Positions 45,179 through 54,208 are shown, counted from the stretch's first letter. The stretch: DNA of 64,000 nucleotides from Acidaminobacter hydrogenoformans DSM 2784 (GCF_900103005.1 NZ_FMWL01000012.1:1-64000); one strand, 5' to 3'. Made by a program: numbers and translations. Notes: generated by a model from the sequence alone, not told the origin.

Positions 45179-45819
45179 TTAGCCCTTCCCCTGTCGTTTG
45201 AGGCTTAAGTCGAAAGACTGGATAATAGAAAACATTTGCTCCGGCGTCTGGTCCTCCTCGACCTTTGCGTTATCCTCGAGTGGTGCGATGACCTCCTCGA
45301 AATCCGGGAAGTCTTCGACGCGTCCGAGCTTAGCACATAGATACGCGCCGTATATCGTGCGGCGATAAGCTGTAATCTCGAGGTCATGGGCCCCCCGATT
45401 ATATGCCGCGAATTCCGCGGGTGTCAGGTCCCAGAATTCGACGGGCTTGAGGCCGACCCTCGCGGCGTGCTGGAGAAGGTCGTCGAAATCGAGCTCCCCC
45501 GGGTCCTCCGGCGCGCCGTCTATGCGTTTTTTTCCGTCGTGCCAAAGCTCGCGTCGATGGCTTTCCCAAGGATCTCCACGGCCTCTTTAATACTGAGGTG
45601 TTCGTCGATCAGGTCCATGACGTCATCCGGTGTAAGAACCGGGTCCTCATGCGCGAGACCCGCCCATAGAAAAACGGCGAGATCCTTCATCCCGACGTCG
45701 GAAAGATCAAATTTTGAAATCTTAATATTGAGGTTGTCCTCAATGTTAGCGATGGCCCGCATTCCGAAACGAAGGTTGCGGATCTTGTCGAGCTTGATTG
45801 GTATGGATGGTCTTGCCAT
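45179..45819 (-). CDS. tail assembly chaperone fusion (gpGT type) made by -1 frameshift
   Basis: The G-type frame (start 45819) would stop at 45520, but a -1 slip at A_AAA_AAC (45526-45532) continues for about 115 codons to 45179. The extension reads GLKPVEFWDLTPAEFAAYN and ends FDLSLKRQGKG. FWxxTPxEF is the signature of T domains in siphophage tail chaperones, and the extension has no start codon of its own. It would bind the tape measure and recruit tail tube subunits. The downstream gene starts three bases after this stop. Confidence 0.85.
45520..45819 (-). CDS. tail assembly chaperone (gpG type), unshifted product
   Basis: A 99-residue protein, MARPSIPIKLDKIRNLRFG onward: an N-terminal strand followed by helices ending GKAIDASFGTTEKNA. 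It lies between the major tail protein and the tape measure, the standard chaperone position. GGGGG precedes the ATG at 45819. Most ribosomes should stop here, a minority shifting to make the longer form. Confidence 0.85.
   Translation of the reverse strand: MARPSIPIKLDKIRNLRFGMRAIANIEDNLNIKISKFDLSDVGMKDLAVFLWAGLAHEDPVLTPDDVMDLIDEHLSIKEAVEILGKAIDASFGTTEKNA
45526..45532 (-). promoter_or_regulatory. slippery heptamer A_AAA_AAC
   Basis: On the minus strand the codons read GAA AAA AAC GCA TAG; A_AAA_AAC is a canonical -1 slippery site two codons before the stop. Confidence 0.85.
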
Positions 45820-45881
45820 ACATAAAACCCCCAATAATCAAAATCAGGCGGCTGGATAAGCCGCCCGTGTTCCGTTTTGAA

Positions 45882-46589
45882 TTATGTCGTTCTGGTTGCG
45901 ATGATGGTATAGACTTTTGGAATCTTGCCGCTCTCCCAGACGATGATGTCGAGCTTTTTCGAGGACTGTGTTCCGAAGGTACCGATGGATGCCGACACGG
46001 CGCCGCTCGTCAGGGCCTCTGTAAACACCCCATCCACGTATAGGTGGATGGTATGGCTCGCGGCGGTAACGGTGACGGTCGTAGAGGTTGTACTTGTCCA
46101 AGTGCAGTAATAATTGAGCGTCCCCGTCGCAAAGGTTGGAGCTGGGGTCCCGGCTGAAAGCGCGAGGGCTGAGATGCCGGTTGACGCCGTCAGTCCAAGT
46201 TCCGCGGCGCCGGTACATCTGAGAATGATCTCCGATTGAAGGACGTCGTTTCCGACTTCCGGACCCGGAGCCTCAAGAACGAGCGCCTGGAAAACATAGG
46301 TCGCGCCCAGACTTGACGGGAACGTAATTGTGTAAGTGTCGGTTGTTTGATTGGCGAAAGCGGTCCGGATGGCGGTCTGGCCGGCATCTCCGGGATACCA
46401 GTTGACGGTGACGGTGACGGATCCATAATCGGCCATCCCGAGGATAAATTCCTTTGCGGCGCTTGATAGTGTGGTGACATCGATTTCATCTCGTTTGGAA
46501 CCAAGGGGTGATATTTTCTTGACCTCTCCTACAACTGTGGCACCGATCATAAGGGTGGTGCCATTGCCTGCTTTAGCTAATGTCGTCAT
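45882..46589 (-). CDS. major tail tube protein with C-terminal beta-sandwich
   Basis: A 235-residue protein. The N-terminal tail-tube part (TTLMIGATVVGEVKKISPLG, DVTTLSSAAKEFILGM, about 1-140) is followed by a Ser/Thr-rich cadherin-like/Ig-like sandwich (ISALALSAGTPAPTFATGTL ... KVYTIIATRT) that would decorate the tail surface. SD GGGAG is eight bases before the ATG at 46589; longer frames upstream lack one. The position between terminator and chaperone fits. Confidence 0.88.
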   Translation of the reverse strand: MTTLAKAGNGTTLMIGATVVGEVKKISPLGSKRDEIDVTTLSSAAKEFILGMADYGSVTVTVNWYPGDAGQTAIRTAFANQTTDTYTITFPSSLGATYVFQALVLEAPGPEVGNDVLQSEIILRCTGAAELGLTASTGISALALSAGTPAPTFATGTLNYYCTWTSTTSTTVTVTAASHTIHLYVDGVFTEALTSGAVSASIGTFGTQSSKKLDIIVWESGKIPKVYTIIATRTT

Positions 46590-46602
46590 GGATGATCTCC
46601 CT

Positions 46603-46986
46603 TCATAAGGTATAGAAGTATTCGATTTCAATTAGGCCAGTGCTGATCTGGGTCCCTGTATCAAATCCGTCCATTTCGTTGAGGATGTCAATAGACTGAA
46701 TATAAGGTGCACCTGACATGTATTCGCCAGTACTATCCTCAAAAACCAATCTGATGGTATCGCGTAGTTCTCTCATCTCGGTGTAATTGGCTGCCAGGAT
46801 ATCAAACTGAAAGGTAGTGTAGTATTGCCCCTGACTCTTTAGGGTTGGATCCCTTCGGGTGCTAATGCGTTTATACGCTATGGCCGGAAGGGGTGCACCT
46901 TGATCAATGGTCACGGGATAGATACGACCGTTAAGGCTTGGTATTTCGCTATTTAGTCTATGCCAGATGGCATCTTCGATGGTCAC
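46603..46986 (-). CDS. tail terminator / completion protein (DUF3168-like)
   Basis: A 127-residue protein starting at a GTG (VTIEDAIWHRL) one base after the stop of the preceding gene, with GGGAGGTGG ahead. The PAIAYKRIST and FQFDILAANYTEMRELRDTI segments match the tail-completion family (lambda gpU/HK97 gp10-neighbour type), which caps the tail tube at the head end. The longer in-frame ATG at 47043 lies within the neighbour and is not favoured. Confidence 0.8.
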   Translation of the reverse strand: MTIEDAIWHRLNSEIPSLNGRIYPVTIDQGAPLPAIAYKRISTRRDPTLKSQGQYYTTFQFDILAANYTEMRELRDTIRLVFEDSTGEYMSGAPYIQSIDILNEMDGFDTGTQISTGLIEIEYFYTL

Positions 46987-46987
46987 T

Positions 46988-47308
46988 CTACACCACCTCC
47001 CGACACCCGAGGGCGAGTTCACCCTGGTCTTTACTTGTGTCATTCATAAAGAGAATTTCAAAGACTCTTGTCTTGTATCTAATTCTCATTTTGACGTTAA
47101 CATCAGAGCGATACCTGATGCGAAATAGGGCGCTGACTTCGGCATTAAAACGCTGCGCAGAGAAGAATTCACGTCCGCTCTTTGCCTGATAGTCCGCCCA
47201 AACAGAAACGACGGCAACCCAGTTTTCTACACGGGTTCCGTCGCTACTTGTGATAGGCTTGTTTTGTTCAATTGTGATTCTGTAATTTAGATCCCCGGCA
47301 TTTAACAT
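46988..47308 (-). CDS. head closure / head-tail adaptor protein
   Basis: A 106-residue beta-barrel adaptor, MLNAGDLNYRITIEQ onward, with VWADYQAKSGREFFSAQ and RIRYKTRVFEILF, the pattern of SPP1 gp16-type head-closure proteins. The ATG at 47308 is preferred to 47353 because the family starts at this GxLxxRIxI strand. It plugs the portal and links to the tail. Confidence 0.85.
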   Translation of the reverse strand: MLNAGDLNYRITIEQNKPITSSDGTRVENWVAVVSVWADYQAKSGREFFSAQRFNAEVSALFRIRYRSDVNVKMRIRYKTRVFEILFMNDTSKDQGELALGCREVV

Positions 47309-47324
47309 ATGAATCACCGTTCCT

Positions 47325-47903
47325 TTAAAACCAAATGTTTCGGTGCATGTCATAGAGTCTTTTCACGGTGGTCATGGCGCCCTCAGGGATCTCGGCATCG
47401 CGATATTGATAAAGTAGCCCCACATGAAGTAGTAGCCCTGCCTTTAGGCTATAGGGCACCTTGTTCGTGGTGTTATTGTAGCCGGCCTCATACCTGATTC
47501 TGATTGGCGCCACAGGATGTAACTCAATTCCTGGCCAGGACTTGTTGTAAGGCAGGACGATGCGCGCGGGGATCCTGTCAAGGTCCAGAAGGTAATCCGT
47601 TCCTAGAACCATCGTGGTCTCGACAGCGAAAACGTCTGTCAGCTTAAAGGAAGTCACGGACTGAACCGGCGATCTTGGCAGGTCAATAAAGTTAGCACTT
47701 GGTAAGGCATCCAGCATCAGCTCCAGGACTTGAGTCGCCAGGCTTAGCCTGGTGTAGTGCTCTGCGTAGTCTCTAACGGCAAAGATGAGATCAGCCAGGT
47801 AATCATCTTCCTCAGCGGTGTCAATCCGCAGCTGATCTTTGACGTCATCAACGGTGATGGGTTCAGCAGAAACCGGGGTGATGACTTTGATGCGTCCTTC
47901 CAC
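47325..47903 (-). CDS. head-tail connector (gp6-like)
   Basis: A 192-residue protein. The helical N-terminus (PITVDDVKDQLRIDTAEEDDYL, then IFAVRDYAEHYT) and C-terminal VPYSLKAGLLLHVGLLYQYRD match the HK97 gp6/SPP1 gp15 connector family that rings the portal. The GTG at 47903 overlaps the TAG of the upstream gene by one base, eight bases after GGAGG. Confidence 0.88.
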   Translation of the reverse strand: MEGRIKVITPVSAEPITVDDVKDQLRIDTAEEDDYLADLIFAVRDYAEHYTRLSLATQVLELMLDALPSANFIDLPRSPVQSVTSFKLTDVFAVETTMVLGTDYLLDLDRIPARIVLPYNKSWPGIELHPVAPIRIRYEAGYNNTTNKVPYSLKAGLLLHVGLLYQYRDAEIPEGAMTTVKRLYDMHRNIWF

Positions 47904-50900
47904 TAAACCCACCTCCGCTCGATGGTCGATCTGGCAAGAATGGTTGAACCCTCAAGAATGCCACTCATTTCAAAGATGAGGGGGTCCGAATAGCTGCTTG
48001 GGATGAGGTACTCGTAGTAATAGACACCGGTCGATTCTTTCGTAGGTATCCCGGCTATGATCTGATTTCTTTTGCCGTCATAGATGACGACCTCTGGCGA
48101 CGTGACATCGGCCAGAATGTCAGTCCAGTTGTAAAACCTGCCATAAAGTCGTATGGTGTCGCCGGTGTAGGCCATGGCGAGTGGGTCTCCTTCCTGATCT
48201 CTGATAGATAGAATTAAAGCGCGATTAGTAGTCGATAGGGTGGCGGTTCTTATCACCGTCTCAGCGTGGCACTTAGCGCTTTCTCGGGAACTGGCAGCGG
48301 ATATTAACGCCATGAGGATCCGACTTATATGGCGCTTAATGGCTACCGCCGCATTGGTGGCTGCAGTGAGGGTCTTGTAATAGACCATGACCACGATTCT
48401 ATGGATGTCAGAGCCTATCGTTGATGCCGATACAGCAGCCCTAACATCCCGCGCAGTAATTCTGAATGTAGATTCGATCGCATCAAGGTCTGAACGAATC
48501 TCTCTCGCAATCACTCGAGTGATCTGCGCTGTGGTAGATGCCACGTCAGAAATGAGCTTAAAAGTCTGACGGCAGATGGATCCGGCAATATTAGCCCCTG
48601 CGAGGGCCGTTTTGATTGTGACCCTTCTGGCCGCGGATGCAGTGCGTGTCGTCGCGATATAGGTCCGCATGATCACGGATGAGTGCGCAACACTTACGAG
48701 TATATGGACCGAAACCTCAAGAAGTTTTTCAATCTGCCTCAGGACCATAGACAAAATGATTAGTGCAGATGTGAATGATCGGGCGATCTCTTTTTGTATT
48801 GTTGAAACGGTAGATAAGGCCAATACGATAGTGCGCATCATCATTCGCTTGGATAATCCCAATGTCGTGATGCTGACTATCAGGTCCTTTACGGAGACTT
48901 TTATCCGAGTCATCGTCGAGGTGACGTTCATGGATGAGGTGAGCCTTTTAATAGATTGACTCAGGATCTTGTCAAGGGTGCTGATTGCCGCTGCGAAAGT
49001 TCGGGCCGTCAATAGACGAGCCATATTTACGGCATTAACAGCAGAGGTTAAGGTTCTGATGATCTCCGTTCGGATGATTACAGTCGTCATTATGCTTGCA
49101 ATCAAGGTTTTGAGAGCGACTTTCATCCGAACGATCGTTAAGGTGACAGTTGCTGATCCGGTGATTCTTTTATTGTTCTGACGTATGATTTCGCTAAAAG
49201 CGCTAATCGTCACCCTAAAGAGTCGAGATGTATGCCGACCGGTCGCGCTTACGGTATCTATGACAGGTTTTAAGGACCTGATAATGCGCCTCCGGACGGA
49301 TATTGTTGAGTTGATTTGCGTAGTCATAGACTTAAGGGCGGCTTTCATCCGGCTGGTTATCGAGAAGATCGTCACGGACCCGGTAAGCCTTTTTGCAATA
49401 TGTCGTAGATTCTGAACGGTAGCGGGTATATTCACGACAATCATTTTAATCGTCGTAAGGCTCTGGGCGGTGGCGCTGCTAATCGTGATTGATGAGGCAA
49501 GGCTCTGGGTGGTTTGACGGATCAGAATCTCCACCGATGATATTGTGGCTGTAATTGCCTTGAGGACAGCTTTCAAACGATTAATCGTTGAGGTGACGAT
49601 CATGGATCCTAAGAACCCCTTCATGGTTCGCCGAAGGATCTGACCGGTTGTGTCCAAACTTGTGGCAATCATCTTAAAAGTCGTAAAGCTCCGAGTCATG
49701 ATGCCGTTGATCGCACCCGATGTGATAAAGCTGCGCAAGGTTTGCCGGGTAAGACCCGGTGCTATTACTATGATGGTCTCGATCATTTTGAGAACAGTTT
49801 CAATTCGATGGATCATTGAGGTGACGATTGCTAAGCTGATGAGTCGCTTCATGTTTTCCCGGAGGATCTGGCCACCAGTCCTTGATGCGGTTACCAAGTA
49901 GCGGACTATTGAATGAAAGAGGGTAGCCGTAAGACCCACAGATCCAATTTTGATCGCTTTTGTAGTACGCTGCACAATTTGTGTTATGTCAACCATTTGC
50001 ATCAACGTCCGGCCGGTCTGCCGATGAGCGGCCATGGTGATCGTGATCCCTGCAGACAGACTTTTCAGAGTGGCCGCCGTTTCCTCATAAAAATAGGATT
50101 CGATGTTTGACCAGTCAGAATCTGAAAGAATAAGGCTGACGCGCTTGATGCGGTAATAATAGGTTATTCCGCCGACGAGATTGTAGCAGTCTGTATAACC
50201 AGACGTCCCTGCGCTTACGCGAGTGAGGATAAACCATTCCCCATCGCCATCTTTACGCTCGATGACATAGCCGTTAAATCGGGTTAGGTAATTCCCAGTA
50301 GCTTTGACTATCCCAGAAATCCCACGGCTTGATGCTTTGATAGACATTCCAATAATATCGGTTACGGTGGTTATGGACCGATTGACAACTCGGCGAACTG
50401 AAGCGGCCAAAGACGTTGACGCAGTCAGTACGTTTTGTGTTTGACGCCGGGCAGTGGCCGATAAAAACGATGTGGTCGTAGCCGTTTTATAATTTATGGT
50501 TGCGGTAGTATAATCCACCTCGACATAGACATCATCGAGATAATGGATCGTTTGAGAGGTGGTGTTTTTTCGATCACTATCAAACCTGACTTGCATCGTC
50601 CCGGCACTTAGTTCCGAGACCGTCCACGTGCCGCCGTCTGTGCTGAAGGCAGTATCTGTCGTCGGGAACGTCGTATCATTATACTGCGTTCCACGGAGCG
50701 TGCCGGAATTGGAAGCTTGAGCATAGGCATAATCAATGAGAGACGACGCGCCGCTTGACCACTTTCGCTCGACATAGACTGTAACAGAATTGATCGTCGC
50801 CCCTGCCGGAATATCAAAAGCGGCAATTCCAAGGATGAGCTGCGCGGTCTGGTTTCGGGAGGTCGATGTCCAGGTCGCATAGGCATCGTTACTCGTATAC

Positions 50901-50968
50901 GTGTTCGCACCACCCGTGTAAAAGGTGGCGCTGACGACGCTCGACGCAGCTCTCGTTTGAATGGTCAT
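47903..50968 (-). CDS. giant repeat-containing virion protein (jelly-roll, FnIII, 74-76-residue repeats)
   Basis: A 1021-residue protein. Residues 1-155 look like a beta-jelly-roll carbohydrate-binding domain (FDIPAGATINSVTVYVERKW), and 230-296 form a fibronectin III-like domain (YVIERKDGDGEWFILTRVSA ... YYYRIKRV). From 388 to ~890 come at least five higher-order repeats of 74-76 residues, each opening R(I/L/M)K(A/V)xLKxL and made of four ~19-residue Ser/Thr/Ile-rich units with regular Arg/Lys. A C-terminal Ig-like domain (about 925-1021) ends the protein. It lies between capsid and connector genes, so it is probably a head appendage or neck whisker. Repeat family unknown to me. Confidence 0.8.
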   Translation of the reverse strand: MTIQTRAASSVVSATFYTGGANTYTSNDAYATWTSTSRNQTAQLILGIAAFDIPAGATINSVTVYVERKWSSGASSLIDYAYAQASNSGTLRGTQYNDTTFPTTDTAFSTDGGTWTVSELSAGTMQVRFDSDRKNTTSQTIHYLDDVYVEVDYTTATINYKTATTTSFLSATARRQTQNVLTASTSLAASVRRVVNRSITTVTDIIGMSIKASSRGISGIVKATGNYLTRFNGYVIERKDGDGEWFILTRVSAGTSGYTDCYNLVGGITYYYRIKRVSLILSDSDWSNIESYFYEETAATLKSLSAGITITMAAHRQTGRTLMQMVDITQIVQRTTKAIKIGSVGLTATLFHSIVRYLVTASRTGGQILRENMKRLISLAIVTSMIHRIETVLKMIETIIVIAPGLTRQTLRSFITSGAINGIMTRSFTTFKMIATSLDTTGQILRRTMKGFLGSMIVTSTINRLKAVLKAITATISSVEILIRQTTQSLASSITISSATAQSLTTIKMIVVNIPATVQNLRHIAKRLTGSVTIFSITSRMKAALKSMTTQINSTISVRRRIIRSLKPVIDTVSATGRHTSRLFRVTISAFSEIIRQNNKRITGSATVTLTIVRMKVALKTLIASIMTTVIIRTEIIRTLTSAVNAVNMARLLTARTFAAAISTLDKILSQSIKRLTSSMNVTSTMTRIKVSVKDLIVSITTLGLSKRMMMRTIVLALSTVSTIQKEIARSFTSALIILSMVLRQIEKLLEVSVHILVSVAHSSVIMRTYIATTRTASAARRVTIKTALAGANIAGSICRQTFKLISDVASTTAQITRVIAREIRSDLDAIESTFRITARDVRAAVSASTIGSDIHRIVVMVYYKTLTAATNAAVAIKRHISRILMALISAASSRESAKCHAETVIRTATLSTTNRALILSIRDQEGDPLAMAYTGDTIRLYGRFYNWTDILADVTSPEVVIYDGKRNQIIAGIPTKESTGVYYYEYLIPSSYSDPLIFEMSGILEGSTILARSTIERRWV

Positions 50969-50984
50969 CCAGTCCGCCCCCCTT

Positions 50985-52184
50985 TTACGTCCACTTCAAA
51001 TAGAGGCAGGCCCCGACTTTTGAGATCGCGTCGAGGACCGGCGGCGGCAGCGCATAAAGGAGCGATGCTGTGGCGCTTAATGAAACCGATAACATCTGAC
51101 TAATCTGTCTTCGCGCTGTTATGGTTGTCGATATTGATGCGATTAGCGCTTTAGGCGTGATCGGCGTCTCCTCGTTACCAAGTGAGTGCAGTAATTGTCG
51201 TATACTATAGGATTCGGCCTTAATCCATGCGGCTGAGCGCTTTATCGTGGAAAGCCGGAGGTCTCCAAATGTCCCCGAAAATGGACTGACCACGCCGACA
51301 TCGGAGCCGAAGTATAACGTCTCGGTGCCCAAATTGCCCGTTGTATCGGCCTGATAATCTCCGTGCTGCGTTCGACTTCCCGTCGCCACGCCGTTAATAT
51401 ACGAATAATTTGTCGTTGTCCCGCCGCCCGATCGGTCCATCGTAAAAGTGAGCGTCCTAAGCGTGCCATCGCTGCAGTCCGTCGCGTCATAGATGATGTT
51501 GATATTTGAGCCGTCGCATTCGCCGAAGGTTGGGTACCCGTCCCCGTAGTTATTGAGATAGATCGCGAAAGCGCTGTTCTCATAGAACGCGTCGGAATAT
51601 TCGATTGGGATAAAAGTCCCCGAACCGGTCCACGCCATGACGATTGTAACCGTGACCTCGTCGTTAGATGCAAGACTCGCCATCGCCAAATCGGTCCCGA
51701 AGCTGTGACTCGATAGCGTCAGGTATCGGCCCCATAACGTGTCCGTTACAGAAGGTGTTGATCCAGACAAGAGCGAGGCATCGTAGGTTCCGAGGGCGTC
51801 CTCGTAGCTCGTGTCCCCGAGATGCCAGACGCCAGCATAACTTTCAGACCATACTGTATACCCCGACGACGCGTGATCCGTATCGCTCGCCTTGCCGTAG
51901 TACATATAAAGCTCGGTGTCGGTTGTATCACTGACGCTTGAAACTTTGATGTGGAATCGCGCCTTGCTGTTTGTGCTGTCGTAGTACTCCCGTGTGAACG
52001 GTAGCGCCGTCTCGCCGTCACTTGCGGTGAAAACGACGTCATATCCGTCGGATCGGGCTCTGGAGAATGTAAAACTACCTGATGCCAGGACGACATCGAG
52101 TACAAAATTTGATAAAGAGGCGTCGACATAGCCGCTCTCAATCGTGATTTTTTTACGGTATGAATATCCCGAAAGCCACGCCAT
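50985..52184 (-). CDS. DUF2341 and LamG-like virion appendage protein
   Basis: A 399-residue protein. DUF2341 occupies about 1-105 (YRKKITIESG ... LYMYYGKASDTDHASSG). A concanavalin-like LamG domain follows at about 108-335 (GVWHLGDTSYEDALGTYDAS, TLYFGSDVGVVSPFSGTFGD), a fold that commonly binds glycans. The C-terminus (about 343-380: KALIASISTTITARRQISQM) carries the same ~19-residue units as the 1021-residue neighbour, so the two may assemble together. It probably binds the cell surface. Confidence 0.82.
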   Translation of the reverse strand: MAWLSGYSYRKKITIESGYVDASLSNFVLDVVLASGSFTFSRARSDGYDVVFTASDGETALPFTREYYDSTNSKARFHIKVSSVSDTTDTELYMYYGKASDTDHASSGYTVWSESYAGVWHLGDTSYEDALGTYDASLLSGSTPSVTDTLWGRYLTLSSHSFGTDLAMASLASNDEVTVTIVMAWTGSGTFIPIEYSDAFYENSAFAIYLNNYGDGYPTFGECDGSNINIIYDATDCSDGTLRTLTFTMDRSGGGTTTNYSYINGVATGSRTQHGDYQADTTGNLGTETLYFGSDVGVVSPFSGTFGDLRLSTIKRSAAWIKAESYSIRQLLHSLGNEETPITPKALIASISTTITARRQISQMLSVSLSATASLLYALPPPVLDAISKVGACLYLKWT

Positions 52185-52236
52185 GACCTCACCTCGTTTT
52201 TACTGACGAGGACCGGGGAGTCCGGCCCTCACTATA

Positions 52237-52626
52237 TTATGCCTGATCGAATACTGATTTAATGGTGAACTGGATCGAGTCGCCGGAGGAGACGTTGATG
52301 GCGGAAAAAGTCCCGTGAAGGTACATCGTCGCGCCGGAAAGGGTGGCTTGATTAAAGATGCCGACTTCCGTAATCGCGAGGGCCCCGCCGGCCGTGATCG
52401 TGGCCACCACTTGATAGGTGTCGTTTGTCGTAGTGGTCGTTTGCTGAGACTGTGATCCTGTGGCTGCGGTGACGTTAGTTGGAGCTGCAGCCGTTTCAAG
52501 GGCAGCATCCGTGACGGTCGCTGCCGCTACACCTGTGCCCCAAGCCACATATTTGTGATTTGAGGATGCGAGGGCAGCGGTTATGAGCCCCAGCCCGTTA
52601 TTGACAACATAGACGGTATCAGCCAT
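52237..52626 (-). CDS. phage structural protein, beta-rich (MADTVYVVNNG family)
   Basis: A 129-residue protein. It starts MADTVYVVNNGLGLITAAL, followed by the WGTG segment, a Thr-run (QTTTTTNDTYQVVATITAGG) and ending SGDSIQFTIKSVF. It resembles small structural proteins of Firmicute siphophages. The exact place in the virion is unknown; the position suggests a head or neck decoration. The ATG overlaps the end of the 50-codon gene upstream. Confidence 0.7.
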   Translation of the reverse strand: MADTVYVVNNGLGLITAALASSNHKYVAWGTGVAAATVTDAALETAAAPTNVTAATGSQSQQTTTTTNDTYQVVATITAGGALAITEVGIFNQATLSGATMYLHGTFSAINVSSGDSIQFTIKSVFDQA

Positions 52627-52771
52627 TTGATTTCACCTTCCCTTTAAGAATTTCTAGGATGCCTTTCTTTTTTTCTGTGTCGACGATGGTGCCGAGGTCT
52701 ACCTTTGAGCCATCTGCCTTTATGAGAGTGGCCTCAATAGTAGTTTTTTTGACTTTACCTTTTGTCTGCAT
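52619..52771 (-). CDS. 50-residue basic phage protein
   Basis: A short frame starting MQTKGKVKKTTIEATLIKAD after TGGAGGATCAT, ending GKVKSNG, then TGA. It overlaps the next gene's ATG by eight bases, so translation is probably coupled. Lys-rich with two predicted strands and a helix. No family recognised. Its good ribosome site, overlap and gap-filling position support it as real. Confidence 0.7.
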   Translation of the reverse strand: MQTKGKVKKTTIEATLIKADGSKVDLGTIVDTEKKKGILEILKGKVKSNG

Positions 52772-52782
52772 ATGATCCTCCA

Positions 52783-53004
52783 TCATTCACTGAGCATTAG
52801 CCCAGCGGCTCTTAGTTTGGCAAGTAGGGCATTAAGGTCCACCACAACTCCTGCCACGGTGGACGCCACACTGTCATCCTGAGCAGCAGCGGGGGTAAGG
52901 GCGGCACCATTAAACGTCAGGCTTCCGGTACTTTCGATCTCAAGGGTTCCACCAATGACCGTTCTTTCGCCGCCCTGTTCAGTATAGTTTTTTACGTTAC
53001 TCAT
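52783..53004 (-). CDS. head fibre-like protein
   Basis: A 73-residue protein, MSNVKNYTEQGGERTVIGGTL onward, with a central beta segment and a C-terminal helix VVVDLNALLAKLRAAGLM. This start-to-end pattern is widely annotated as phage head fibre protein, which decorates the capsid. It lies directly downstream of the capsid gene. Confidence 0.75.
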   Translation of the reverse strand: MSNVKNYTEQGGERTVIGGTLEIESTGSLTFNGAALTPAAAQDDSVASTVAGVVVDLNALLAKLRAAGLMLSE

Positions 53005-53014
53005 CACTCATCAC

Positions 53015-54208
53015 CTACGCATGCTGCTGAAGCACTTTGATCGCTTCAGAGAGGATTAGTTTACCGTCGACGCGCTGAGTTGCTTTAAAACCGACCTGCC
53101 CCGTCACGGCATAGAGTTCATTGAGTCGCTGGAAGGACCGACCTTGACGATCAGCGATCCAGTAGTAGGAGTAGTCCCCAAAGGCGACGGTTTTAGCACT
53201 GGCGGCAATCGTCGGAACGAAGTAAGAGGTCTTCACTGGTTTATTGAGAATAGTATCTGGTTCACCGATTCTCACTGATGGCTGCCAGAGATAGAGGCCA
53301 TTACCGTCTTTAAGCTTTCTGATTTCTTTGATGGTCGCATCATTGGTGACAAACATCGCATTCTTCCGATACGGCGATTTCAGTGAGTAGTAGAGGTCAA
53401 TGAGTTCATCGAACTTAATCGAAGCTGCAAGGGCGCTTGTGACGCCCACGTCGGCCCCACCTGTGGCGTTAAAGATGCCTACTGGCTTACCGGTACCATT
53501 GCCGATAAAGAAGGCTTCTTCTTCCTTGGTGCCGATTCTGCGGGCAAATTCCTTTGCGATATAAGCCTGCAGATTAAAAATGCTGTCATTCAGCAGTTCT
53601 TCCGAGACCTTGATGATGGTTCCGAGCTTATGGGCTCCCAGAGAGACCTGACCAAAGGCATCATCGGACTCTGGAATTGGGGCTTCTTCATCGACCCAGG
53701 ACGCAGTGCCTTTTGACGCCACCACTGGAATCTTTCGGTCGCCAGAGGAAGTGCGGATAACTGTCGATAGACTCCTAAAGATATTTTCTTCAAGGAGCGC
53801 TTCAATCAGCGTCGCTTCGAATTCATCTGGTACGAGGTAGCCGCCTTCAGAGTCGGTGCCGACCTGGAGAGCGTTTTGAACATCGAAGCTATTCTTATCC
53901 TTCATCGCACGCCAGAAAGCCGACTTATATTCATCACTGGCACGACCCGTTTTTTCTTTCAACTGCCGTTCTGGTCGAGAGGTGATCGGATCACTAACAG
54001 GTTTCGAAAGTTCCATTTCGATCATCTGTTGGCGCTCAAGTCGCTCGATTTCTTTACCGAGGTTTACAACGTCGGCTTCCATCTTTTCATAGACGATCGA
54101 ATCCTCCTTCGAAATCTGGCTGGACTCATCGCGCTTTGAGTCGAGGAAAACCTTCGCTTCTTCCCAGATTTTTGCCCGCTTTTCTCTCAGTTCTAAAATT
54201 TTATTCAT
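53015..54208 (-). CDS. HK97-fold major capsid protein
   Basis: A 397-residue protein. An N-terminal coiled-coil delta/scaffold domain (about 1-100) is followed by the HK97 shell: GTDSEGGYLVPDEFEATLIE, then STVIRTSSGDRKIPVV, EELLNDSIFNLQAYIAKEFA and FGDYSYYWIADRQGRSF. AGGAGG is eight bases before the ATG at 54208. The delta domain is presumably cut off by the upstream protease during maturation. Confidence 0.95.
   Translation of the reverse strand: MNKILELREKRAKIWEEAKVFLDSKRDESSQISKEDSIVYEKMEADVVNLGKEIERLERQQMIEMELSKPVSDPITSRPERQLKEKTGRASDEYKSAFWRAMKDKNSFDVQNALQVGTDSEGGYLVPDEFEATLIEALLEENIFRSLSTVIRTSSGDRKIPVVASKGTASWVDEEAPIPESDDAFGQVSLGAHKLGTIIKVSEELLNDSIFNLQAYIAKEFARRIGTKEEEAFFIGNGTGKPVGIFNATGGADVGVTSALAASIKFDELIDLYYSLKSPYRKNAMFVTNDATIKEIRKLKDGNGLYLWQPSVRIGEPDTILNKPVKTSYFVPTIAASAKTVAFGDYSYYWIADRQGRSFQRLNELYAVTGQVGFKATQRVDGKLILSEAIKVLQQHA

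Noticed and set aside
47903..50968. Diversity-generating retroelement or CRISPR explanation for the repeats
   Set aside because: The repeats are degenerate protein-coding units inside one frame. No reverse transcriptase, template/variable pair or spacer pattern is present.
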